DNA of 7,532 nt. Origin: Euryarchaeota archaeon UBA121. GTDB taxonomy: Archaea; Thermoplasmatota; Poseidoniia; Poseidoniales; Thalassarchaeaceae. A model generated the notes under the pieces. That model made no database searches and had not been told where the DNA came from. It was given only the letters and a program-made list of their open reading frames with translations. Each line of letters starts with the position of its first letter. Within the stretch, counting starts at the first letter, position 1. The translations under genes were made by a program, and so were the position numbers. Positions 1 to 5,612 of this stretch are shown in pieces. The stretch covers positions 1 through 7,532 of the forward strand of contig DANL01000034.1 in assembly GCA_002499865.1 (NCBI GenBank), given 5' to 3'.

Positions 1-783
1 AATGTTAAGCTTCCTCTGAAGAGAGGCTTCGGGAGAACTGACAGGATAGACTATTGGTGGACGGAGCCAGTATGGATGGCCGTTGCACTCACTATTGCGC
101 TAATTTACACGGCACTCAGAGTTGTAGTATGGGACGGAAGTATACATTACGATGATCACAGGGTAACGTCGCCAATATTTTCTCCTGACGTTCTACATTT
201 GCTACACATTACAAATCATCCCGGATGGATGAATTCAGCAATGTTGATTCTGTGGATCCCATTTGGATTCAGAGGGACCTGCTATTACATGAGAAGAGTC
301 TACCACAGGACATTTTTCCAAAATCCGACAGGTTGTATGATTGCAAAACCAGAGTTGAACTATGCAGTTGGATACAAAGGCGAGAGGGGGCTCTTCATAC
401 TGAATAATATTCACAGGTACATGCTTTACCTCGCGATCCTGATTCTCTCTGTGAAATTCTATGACGTCATCCTAACAACTAAATTTTCTGACGGCTCAAG
501 GGCTATTTCTATCGGAACTTTGATTCTTGGTATCGAATCATTCCTCCTTCTGATGTACGTTACATCGTGTCATGCATTTAGGCATCTATTCGGAGGAGGC
601 ATGAATAAGTGGAGAGGAGGGATATCAGGGGTTTTTGGTTCTCTCTACAGGACGATAAGTAAGGTAAACGTTCATCATTCATTTTGGTTCTGGACAAGTC
701 TTGCTATGGTTTTCCTTGGAGACTTGTTTGTTCTCGCTGTAGCTGAAAACGTGCTTAGCGATCAAATACTATTGGAGTGGTAA
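1..783 (+). CDS. sdhC: Succinate dehydrogenase/fumarate reductase membrane anchor, Sdh1-like SdhC (5' end missing)
   Basis: This is the membrane anchor of a succinate:quinone oxidoreductase, which passes electrons from the iron-sulfur subunit to quinone. The frame is open from base 1 and has no ATG, GTG or TTG before the ATG at 76. That ATG lies inside the first membrane helix, so the true start is left of the window. The visible 260 codons encode about five hydrophobic helices: near 76-140, 230-290, 410-475, 500-570 and 675-750. Recognisable family blocks are SPIFSPD, GFRGTCYYMRRVYHRTFF, NPTGC, NIHRY and SCHAFRH. From memory these match the actinobacterial Sdh1 anchor (SPFYSPC, TCYYYRKAYYRSFW, PPAC, NIHRYFFY, SCHSCRH). 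Cys and His residues in these blocks could bind a metal centre. The first family Cys is Asp here. No separate SdhD follows. The stop is one base before the sdhA ATG, so the genes are surely co-transcribed. Confidence 0.88.
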   Translation, partial: NVKLPLKRGFGRTDRIDYWWTEPVWMAVALTIALIYTALRVVVWDGSIHYDDHRVTSPIFSPDVLHLLHITNHPGWMNSAMLILWIPFGFRGTCYYMRRVYHRTFFQNPTGCMIAKPELNYAVGYKGERGLFILNNIHRYMLYLAILILSVKFYDVILTTKFSDGSRAISIGTLILGIESFLLLMYVTSCHAFRHLFGGGMNKWRGGISGVFGSLYRTISKVNVHHSFWFWTSLAMVFLGDLFVLAVAENVLSDQILLEW

Positions 784-784
784 T

Positions 785-2617
785 ATGGATGAAAATTACA
801 CAACTCACGAGTATGATGTAGTAGTAATAGGAGCTGGTGGAGCCGGATTAAGAGCGGCCATCGAAGCGAGCTCATCGGGAGTCAGTGTTGCAATTATCTC
901 CAAGTCAATGTTAGGAAAGGCGCATACAGTGATGGCCGAGGGAGGAGCGGCGGCGGCTTTGGCTAACAAAGATGAGCGAGATTCATGGAAGACCCACTTT
1001 CGTGATACAATGAAAGGGGGCAAATATCTGAATGATTGGAGGATGGCTAGAATTCATGCTCAGCAAGCACCTGATAGAATAAGAGAGCTTGAGCAGTGGG
1101 GCGCAGTATTCGATAGAACGCCCAAGGGACTAACAAGTCAGAGGAACTTTGGAGGCCACACATACCCACGCTTGGCACACATAGGAGATGCAACAGGATT
1201 AGAATTAATCAGGACTCTTCAACAAAGAGGCATTCACATGGGGATGGATGTTTTCATGGAGTTTACAGTAAGGAAGCTATTCAAGAAAGATGGAAAGGTG
1301 ATCGGATGCTTTTCGTATAGTAGAAACGATGGTTCATTCCATGTTTTCAAGGCCAAATCAATAATTCTGGCTACGGGCGGTGCCACTAGATGTTGGGAGG
1401 TTTGCTCCGGGTCATGGGAATATACTGGTGAAGGTTTTGCACTAGCGTACTGGGCAGGTGCTCAAATGGGAGATATGGAGTTCATTCAGTTCCACCCCAC
1501 AGGAATGATTTGGCCTAAATCAGTCAAAGGTATTCTTGTTACTGAAGGTGTTAGGGGAGAAGGGGGGATGCTTAGGAATTCAGAAGGAGAGAGGTTCATG
1601 TTCCAGTATGTACCAGAGATGTACAAAGATGAGTTTGCAGATACAGAGAAGGAAGCCCTGGAATGGGTTGATGAGGTCATCTCTGGAAAACTGGCAACTA
1701 AGAGAAGGCCCCCCGAGTTATTAACCAGAGACGTAGTTGCAAAGGCCATCAATAGTGAAAGAGATGCTGGAAGAGCCTCTGAGCATGGAGGTGCTTATCT
1801 TGATATATCTTGGAGAGACGAAGAGGAAGTAAAAAAGAAGCTACCGGGAATGTATCACCAGTTCAAAGAGCTAGCGGCCGTTGATATAACCAAAGAACGT
1901 ATGGAAGTCGGGCCAACTGCTCATTACGTAATGGGAGGGGTGAAAGTCGACCATGAGACTCAAGAGACTTGCATCAAAGGACTATTCGCTGCGGGGGAGG
2001 CGGCAACAGGACTCCATGGTGCGAACCGCCTAGGAGGGAACTCTTTGTCTGATCTAATTGTTTTTGGAAAAATCGCTGGAGAACACGCCTCAACATCATC
2101 TAAGCACATAAATCAGTTTGAGGAAATTCCTGAAGATGAGATTAGCGAAGTGATTGCTGAAACTCTAGAGCCACTCGATCGGAAAGAAGGAGAAAACCCC
2201 GCTGCAGTGGTTTCCGACCTAAGGACTATGATGCAGAATAAGGTCGGAATTATTAGAACGAAATCTCAGTTAGAAGAGGCATTAAAAGAATTGGATGACC
2301 TTGAATTGCGTTCAGAAACAGTATTTGGCGGAAGTGGTAAATCGTACAACCCAGGATGGCATCAATCACTTGAAATAAAGGCAATGATAGATGTCAGTAG
2401 AATGTGTACACTAGCCGCTTTGAAGAGGGAGGAGAGCAGGGGAGGACATACCAGAGATGACTTTCCGAGTCCTGACCATGCTCGCTGGGGAAAGGTCAAC
2501 AGTGTGATATCAATGAATGAAAAGGGTGAGATGGAAATACAATTCGAGTCATACCCTCCTATTCCAGAGGATTTGAAAATCCTCTTGGATTCAGATGATT
2601 TACATGAGGAGGAATGA
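785..2617 (+). CDS. sdhA: Succinate dehydrogenase/fumarate reductase flavoprotein subunit
   Basis: This is the catalytic FAD subunit interconverting succinate and fumarate on the cytoplasmic face of the complex. At 610 residues it has the normal family length. The dinucleotide fold GAGGAG is at residues 16-21. AHTVMAEGG carries His47, aligned with the His that covalently holds FAD. FHPTG is at 236-240, TEGVRGEGG at 253-261, and TRDVV supplies the conserved Arg315 of the active site. HYVMGG begins at His380, and HGANRLGGNSL (411-421) is the second FAD/substrate block. The C-terminal SRGGHTRDDFP motif is also intact, so no key residue appears lost. The blocks KAHTVMAEGG, HFRDTMKGGK and QRNFGGHTYPRLAH recall actinobacterial Sdh1 flavoproteins. 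The start at 785 follows a GGAG at 774-777 with a 7-base spacer, and the upstream gene ends one base earlier. Choosing succinate dehydrogenase over fumarate reductase is inference from probable aerobic marine life. Confidence 0.96.
   Translation: MDENYTTHEYDVVVIGAGGAGLRAAIEASSSGVSVAIISKSMLGKAHTVMAEGGAAAALANKDERDSWKTHFRDTMKGGKYLNDWRMARIHAQQAPDRIRELEQWGAVFDRTPKGLTSQRNFGGHTYPRLAHIGDATGLELIRTLQQRGIHMGMDVFMEFTVRKLFKKDGKVIGCFSYSRNDGSFHVFKAKSIILATGGATRCWEVCSGSWEYTGEGFALAYWAGAQMGDMEFIQFHPTGMIWPKSVKGILVTEGVRGEGGMLRNSEGERFMFQYVPEMYKDEFADTEKEALEWVDEVISGKLATKRRPPELLTRDVVAKAINSERDAGRASEHGGAYLDISWRDEEEVKKKLPGMYHQFKELAAVDITKERMEVGPTAHYVMGGVKVDHETQETCIKGLFAAGEAATGLHGANRLGGNSLSDLIVFGKIAGEHASTSSKHINQFEEIPEDEISEVIAETLEPLDRKEGENPAAVVSDLRTMMQNKVGIIRTKSQLEEALKELDDLELRSETVFGGSGKSYNPGWHQSLEIKAMIDVSRMCTLAALKREESRGGHTRDDFPSPDHARWGKVNSVISMNEKGEMEIQFESYPPIPEDLKILLDSDDLHEEE
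2607..2612 (+). promoter_or_regulatory. Shine-Dalgarno sequence that decides the sdhB start
   Basis: A full AGGAGG lies inside the last codons of sdhA. It sits only one base from the ATG at 2614, too close for initiation there, but has a good 7-base spacer to the ATG at 2620. This favours the second Met (MQPVTF) as the sdhB start. Confidence 0.65.
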
Positions 2618-2619
2618 AG

Positions 2620-3381
2620 ATGCAACCAGTTACTTTTAGTGTATTTCGAGGAATACCAGATCAGGACGGGGATCCTTTTGGCAAGATGGTCGAATATACT
2701 ATTGATCTTGATGAAGGGATGGTTGTTTTGGATGCCATACACACAATACAGGCTGAATTTGCTCCGGATCTTGCTTGCAGATGGAACTGTAAAGCAGGCA
2801 AGTGTGGTTCCTGTAGCGCTGAAGTTAATGGTAAATCTAGACTAATGTGTATGACCAGAATGGATGATATCCTTGAAGAAACTCCTGAGGGGGAGCCAGT
2901 GGTAATCAGGCCGATGCAGACTTTTCCTCTGATTCGGGATTTAGTTAGTGACACGACATGGGCATATCAAACAGATAGAAGAATTGAGCCAATAAGCGGA
3001 TCTGAAAAGGTGGATTGGGAATATTATCAGCATGAAGCAGATAGGATTCAAGAGTTCAGATCGTGTATAGAGTGTATGTTGTGTGTAAATACATGTCATG
3101 TAATGAGGGAGCATCAGAAATTTGATGAATTCGCCGGGCCAAGATTTTTTGTTAGGCTGGCTAGCCTTGAAATGCATCCTTTAGACACCAAAAGTAGAAT
3201 ACCTGAGATTAAGGAAGATTTTGGCATTGATTATTGCAATATCACAGGGTGTTGTTCTGCAGTGTGCCCCGCTGGAATAAACATTAGAGAGAATGCAATA
3301 ATCCCCCTCAAAGAAAGGGTGGTTTCGGAATTCTATGATCCAATTGCAATAATTGGCAAAAAGCTCGGCCTCAGAAGCTAG
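2620..3381 (+). CDS. sdhB: Succinate dehydrogenase/fumarate reductase iron-sulfur subunit
   Basis: This subunit carries electrons from FAD to the membrane anchor through three iron-sulfur clusters. Residues here are numbered from the alternative ATG at 2614. An N-terminal ferredoxin domain has CKAGKCGSC plus a later Cys (C59, C64, C67, C79) for [2Fe-2S]. The C-terminal domain has CIECMLCVNTC (C151, C154, C157, C161) and CNITGCCSAVCP (C208, C213, C214, C218). By alignment with E. coli SdhB, C151/C154/C157/C218 hold [4Fe-4S] and C161/C208/C214 hold [3Fe-4S]. C55 and C213 are extra cysteines. All ligands for three clusters are present, and the length of about 253-255 residues is typical. I chose 2620 because AGGAGG at 2607-2612 is correctly spaced for it. 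Starting at 2614 would give an ATGA overlap with sdhA and add only two residues. It is the last gene of the operon on this strand. Confidence 0.95.
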   Translation: MQPVTFSVFRGIPDQDGDPFGKMVEYTIDLDEGMVVLDAIHTIQAEFAPDLACRWNCKAGKCGSCSAEVNGKSRLMCMTRMDDILEETPEGEPVVIRPMQTFPLIRDLVSDTTWAYQTDRRIEPISGSEKVDWEYYQHEADRIQEFRSCIECMLCVNTCHVMREHQKFDEFAGPRFFVRLASLEMHPLDTKSRIPEIKEDFGIDYCNITGCCSAVCPAGINIRENAIIPLKERVVSEFYDPIAIIGKKLGLRS

Positions 3382-3425
3382 GCAACTGAGACGGTTCGCA
3401 TTGGGACTAGATTGTTCTAGCTTCT
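3373..3425. repeat. 9-bp inverted repeat in the sdhB/mc1 convergent junction
   Basis: AGAAGCTAG (3373-3381, including the sdhB stop codon) is the exact reverse complement of CTAGCTTCT (3417-3425), with 35 bases between. A competing short hairpin, CTAGA-TTGT-TCTAG, lies at 3407-3420. The sequence then runs into CTTTAAA, a weak T-run. The stem could end or stabilise transcripts from either convergent gene, since both strands would form it. Archaeal termination usually depends on oligo-T rather than hairpins, so the role is uncertain. Confidence 0.4.
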
Positions 3426-3432
3426 TTAAATC

Positions 3433-3696
3433 CTAAAGACGCTTAATTCCGGTCTTCTTGACATTAGCCTTCCAGATCTTAGCTGGAAGATAAGCTGGAC
3501 TGCCTTCGCCTTTGGATTCAAGAGTCCTCCAGCCTTCGAAGCAATGCACTCTATTGGTGCCCCGCTCTCTCAAATTGATGTTTGTGATTCCCCTTCGGGC
3601 CGCTTTTAGTGCGGCTCCTCTTGGTTGACTATTGACAAACACCTGGCTTGTGTCATTTCCATTATCCATTAGTACGAAGTACTTCTTTCCTGACAT
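3433..3696 (-). CDS. MC1-family non-histone chromosomal protein
   Basis: This is a small basic archaeal DNA-binding protein that bends and compacts DNA as a monomer. The 87-residue length fits the MC1 family (about 93). The diagnostic blocks are present in order: KYFVLMDNGND (5-15), QPRGAALKAARRG (24-36), NLRERGTNRVHCFEGW (41-56), SPAYLPAKIWK (66-76) and a basic tail. Trp56 corresponds to one DNA-contacting Trp of Methanosarcina MC1. The second, in the PAWMP block, is Tyr69 here. The start is supported by GGAGGT (minus strand, 3706-3711) nine bases upstream. A TATA-like TTCATTATC lies at 3733-3741. It is convergent with sdhB, and an oligo-T run separates it from the RAM-domain gene upstream, so it is probably transcribed alone. 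The family identification is strong; its chromosomal role is inferred from characterised members. Confidence 0.9.
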   Translation of the reverse strand: MSGKKYFVLMDNGNDTSQVFVNSQPRGAALKAARRGITNINLRERGTNRVHCFEGWRTLESKGEGSPAYLPAKIWKANVKKTGIKRL

Positions 3697-3732
3697 TTTC
3701 AGTATACCTCCGCTTGTTTGGTGATTTACTGA

Positions 3733-3741
3733 GATAATGAA
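3733..3741 (-). promoter_or_regulatory. Candidate TATA-like element for mc1
   Basis: TTCATTATC on the minus strand lies 37-45 bases upstream of the mc1 ATG. A transcript starting about 25 bases downstream would begin just before the GGAGGT ribosome site. The RAM-domain gene has TTCATAATC at nearly the same distance (36-44), which makes both calls more believable. Confidence 0.42.
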
Positions 3742-3751
3742 GTTATTGGGT

Positions 3752-3758
3752 AAAAAAA
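3752..3758 (-). terminator. Oligo-T terminator after the RAM-domain gene
   Basis: On the minus strand there is an unbroken run of seven T within TGTTTTTTTACCC, 44-50 bases past the stop of the RAM-domain gene and just before the mc1 promoter region. T-runs in the non-template strand are the usual archaeal termination signal. The imperfect palindrome CCTCATTGAGG (3770-3780) lies between stop and T-run. Confidence 0.45.
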
Positions 3759-3801
3759 CAGTTACTGAGCCTCATTGAGGGGTTTTTCATATTCACGAGA
3801 G

Positions 3802-4035
3802 TTACATTTCTGCACACGCGAGAGTCTTAGTATTGGCCACACCCGGTATTGCTCTGATGGATTCTACGACATGTCGAGCAATTTCTCCCATACTGGAAGC
3901 CTCTATTTTCACAATCAGATCATAGTCTCCAAAAAGCAAATTCGCATCAGTTACACAATCTAATGACAATGCGACTTTATGCACGTCTGACTCGCTTCCT
4001 GGCTCAACATTCACGAGCACGTACCCGGAGGACAT
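3802..4035 (-). CDS. Stand-alone Lrp/AsnC ligand-binding (RAM) domain protein
   Basis: The 77-residue protein consists only of the alpha-beta RAM fold that in Lrp/AsnC regulators binds amino acids and drives oligomer formation. There is no helix-turn-helix, so it is not expected to bind DNA by itself. Seen blocks: an N-terminal strand GYVLVNVEPGSE (4-15), GDYDLIVKIEASS (36-48), and the C-terminal IPGVANTKTL (63-72), all typical of the family. Such single-domain members are common in euryarchaea and may act as amino-acid sensors or as partners of full-length Lrp proteins. The start is fixed by AGGAGG on the minus strand (4039-4044), although the 3-base spacer is short. Upstream the frame has no start codon before a stop, so the missing DNA-binding domain is not a mis-called start. 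TTCATAATC at 4071-4079 is the likely promoter element. It is divergent from the macro-domain gene. Confidence 0.87.
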   Translation of the reverse strand: MSSGYVLVNVEPGSESDVHKVALSLDCVTDANLLFGDYDLIVKIEASSMGEIARHVVESIRAIPGVANTKTLACAEM

Positions 4036-4070
4036 GCCCCTCCTAGTAGGTATTATCGAATGAATGCATC

Positions 4071-4079
4071 GATTATGAA
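4071..4079 (-). promoter_or_regulatory. Candidate TATA-like element for the RAM-domain gene
   Basis: TTCATAATC on the minus strand is 36-44 bases upstream of the ATG and differs by one base from the element before mc1. The implied transcript start (about 4050) falls just upstream of the AGGAGG ribosome site. Confidence 0.42.
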
Positions 4080-4098
4080 TCCTGATTCTTGTCGATGG

Positions 4099-4107
4099 TT
4101 ACTTATC
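4099..4107 (+). promoter_or_regulatory. Candidate TATA-like element for the macro-domain gene (leaderless)
   Basis: TTACTTATC is centred about 27 bases before the ATG at 4130. There is no Shine-Dalgarno sequence between them (the nearby motif is CCCTCC, the wrong strand). This spacing fits a transcript that begins at or beside the start codon. The match to the other elements is imperfect (7 of 9). Confidence 0.3.
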
Positions 4108-4129
4108 AGATGACCCTCCTTGTCATGAT

Positions 4130-4771
4130 ATGGCGGAGACAATAATCGTGAGAGAGTGCCGCCATGGGCAGGTAAGAGTCCAGTTTGGTAATATCATCAG
4201 AGTGGAGGGGGATGTGATGGTCATTCCCGCCAATAATAGATTAGCAGGAAGAGAGGGACTTGATGAGAAGATGCAATTAGCTGCCGGTGAGGAGTTAAGA
4301 GCTAGGTGCACAGAAATCGCCGTGGAGAGAAGAAAAGAGGGCAAGCAACCATGTGGAGTCGGTGAAGCTGTCACTACTCCGGGTTTCAATCTGCCCGCAG
4401 AACATCTTGTTCACGTTGTAGGTCCGGACTGTCGAAGGCCAAATCAAGATAACTTCAGGAGGGAGCTACTAGTTAATTCGTATAATGCGATGTTCGAGGA
4501 GATTTCAAAGATTAAATCTCGTGAGACATTGGTCACGCCCCCACTTGGGATGGATGTTTTCGCTTATCCTCACAGAGAAGGGGCCCGTATGACCATGGAG
4601 ATAATCCTTGATTGGATGGACAGGGAAGAGGATCCGGGAGTCAGGATGGTTCTGATTGTAACTGATGAAGTCAATTTCCTAAATAATATGAAGACAGTGT
4701 ATCGTGAGAGCGAGGATCAGTTTCCAGGTGTAGATAGGACGAGAGATTTCCGAAAGGGCAAGATAAAGTAG
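4130..4771 (+). CDS. Divergent macro-domain protein
   Basis: Macro domains bind ADP-ribose, and some remove it from proteins or nucleic acids. This 213-residue protein shows the family layout: GDVMVIPANN (27-36, equal to the GDI...NAAN block), GREGLD (40-45, in place of GGGGVD), VGEAVTTPGFNLP (77-89), HVVGP (95-99) and LGMDVFAYP (139-147, in place of the STGVFGYP phosphate loop). An amphipathic helix EGARMTMEIILDWM follows, then a strand VRMVLIVTD and a charged tail (DRTRDFRKGKIK). The glycine-rich ligand loop is altered and NAAN is PANN, so hydrolase activity is doubtful; nucleotide binding may persist. The start lacks a Shine-Dalgarno site and probably comes from a leaderless transcript. 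The resolvase gene follows 44 bases later on the same strand. The family call is good; ligand and role are unknown. Confidence 0.8.
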   Translation: MAETIIVRECRHGQVRVQFGNIIRVEGDVMVIPANNRLAGREGLDEKMQLAAGEELRARCTEIAVERRKEGKQPCGVGEAVTTPGFNLPAEHLVHVVGPDCRRPNQDNFRRELLVNSYNAMFEEISKIKSRETLVTPPLGMDVFAYPHREGARMTMEIILDWMDREEDPGVRMVLIVTDEVNFLNNMKTVYRESEDQFPGVDRTRDFRKGKIK

Positions 4772-4787
4772 CGATGGACCAATGTCC

Positions 4788-4795
4788 TCATTAAC
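4788..4795 (+). promoter_or_regulatory. Candidate TATA-like element for the resolvase gene (leaderless)
   Basis: TCATTAAC lies 21-28 bases before the ATG at 4816, with no Shine-Dalgarno sequence between. This suggests the resolvase has its own leaderless start even though the macro-domain gene ends only 44 bases upstream. Confidence 0.35.
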
Positions 4796-4815
4796 CCTGA
4801 GAATACGATAGTTGC

Positions 4816-5412
4816 ATGGGAAGCATAGGTAGCGCGTATGAGAGGGAGCTTCGTTCGGTGCTAGCTGGAGAGATCAAAGGAGTTAGGGCAGTAACAAGAT
4901 CATGTTCTGAGATAGAGCGAACACAGGCCATGAAAGTAACAAATAGACCATTCTTAGTAGTCAGAGCTCCGGGTAGCGGATCAGAGGGAACAGGGGATTT
5001 ACTAGCTCTGAGAGGAGATATTTGCTTCCCCATTGAGGTCAAATCATCAAAATCCAAAAAACTGTATCTTTCAGGTAGAACTTTTGATCAGCTAGAGGCA
5101 TTGAGAGATGTCGGGAATAGATGTGGCCTTCTTCCCCTTTATGCCTACAGACTCAAGGGAGTAAGAGGGGACAGTTGGAGAATAATGAAAGTCGAGGTAG
5201 ATGGACTGAGTGGCAAGCTTCGTCATTTATCTCGTAGTATTCCTTCACTTCCGCTCACTAGGAATGGTAAAGAATTCCTTGACTGGGACAAAGGAATGCC
5301 TCTGCATAGATTCTTGTCCATAGTTTGCAAATCTGACGGTGCGAGGACATCTGTTGATGGCTTTCCCAGTAATTCAATTATACCGGGCATGGAAACTATA
5401 ATTTCTAACTAG
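4816..5412 (+). CDS. hjc: Hjc-like Holliday junction resolvase with insertion and C-terminal extension
   Basis: This is predicted to cut four-way DNA junctions during recombination and repair, as a metal-dependent nuclease dimer. The archaeal Hjc catalytic set is present: Glu9-Arg10 in SAYERELRSVL, the RAPGSGS loop (50-56), Asp61, and the IEVKSS block with Glu74 and Lys76. LYLSGRTFDQLEAL and the final WRIMKVEV (121-128) also match the family core. Two features are unusual. About 25 residues (21-45) lie between the first helix and the RAPGSGS strand, where most Hjc proteins have only a short turn. A tail of roughly 70 residues (129-198) follows the core, against a usual total near 120-145. Upstream an in-frame ATG at 4774 is closed by a TAA, so 4816 is the only reasonable start. 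It has no Shine-Dalgarno site. The last four bases overlap the tail of the opposite-strand gene. A different nuclease of the same fold cannot be excluded. Confidence 0.82.
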   Translation: MGSIGSAYERELRSVLAGEIKGVRAVTRSCSEIERTQAMKVTNRPFLVVRAPGSGSEGTGDLLALRGDICFPIEVKSSKSKKLYLSGRTFDQLEALRDVGNRCGLLPLYAYRLKGVRGDSWRIMKVEVDGLSGKLRHLSRSIPSLPLTRNGKEFLDWDKGMPLHRFLSIVCKSDGARTSVDGFPSNSIIPGMETIISN

Positions 5413-5594
5413 TTACCGGCAAACTCTCTTTCAATCTCGGTAATTGAGACGTTGAGTTTCTCTAATTCATTACTCAATTCTTCTAGATTTGCCTGAGATA
5501 AAATTCTCTTAATGCTGTCTCGTTCTCTTCTTAGTGAGTCCAATTCCCTAGAGTAATTGCGAGCAGAAGAATCTCCATGTAAATTGTCCGACAT
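5409..5594 (-). CDS. Small predicted coiled-coil protein, function unknown
   Basis: I do not recognise this 61-residue protein. After a polar N-terminus (about 15 residues), residues 16-58 are highly charged with hydrophobic residues at heptad-like spacing: ELDSLRRERDSIKRILSQ, then NLEELSNELEKLNVSITEIE. This predicts one or two helices able to form a coiled coil, as in small prefoldin-like or structural proteins. The helical pattern and a clean ATG-to-stop frame favour a real gene; short length and absence of a recognised family count against it. It converges on the resolvase gene and the two stops share the bases CTAG (5409-5412). There is no Shine-Dalgarno site before the ATG. A palindromic CATTAATG lies 20-27 bases upstream, consistent with a leaderless transcript. 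Confidence 0.6.
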   Translation of the reverse strand: MSDNLHGDSSARNYSRELDSLRRERDSIKRILSQANLEELSNELEKLNVSITEIEREFAGN

Positions 5595-5612
5595 GGGTAT
5601 GCGTATAGATTG

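Noticed and set aside
76..78. ATG at 76 as the true start of the membrane anchor.
   Set aside because: The same frame is open to base 1 with family-like sequence (GRTDRIDYWWTEPVWMAV), and this ATG falls within the first membrane helix.
1709..1714. Run of six C in sdhA as a possible frameshift site.
   Set aside because: The reading frame is continuous and the family motifs on both sides are in the same frame.
2362..2742. 126-codon minus-strand frame across the sdhA/sdhB junction.
   Set aside because: It is antisense to two clear genes, has low-complexity Ser/Ile-rich translation, and no recognisable family.
3770..3795. CCTCATTGAGG followed by GGTTTTTC as a plus-strand terminator.
   Set aside because: No plus-strand gene ends nearby; the stem would be four base pairs with a three-base loop. 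It may instead be incidental to the minus-strand gap.
4055..4073. Inverted repeat ATCGA...TCGAT upstream of the RAM-domain gene as a possible Lrp operator.
   Set aside because: Only five bases per arm, expected often by chance, and the RAM protein has no DNA-binding domain.
4774..4794. Earlier in-frame ATG for the resolvase.
   Set aside because: It reads only six codons before an in-frame TAA.
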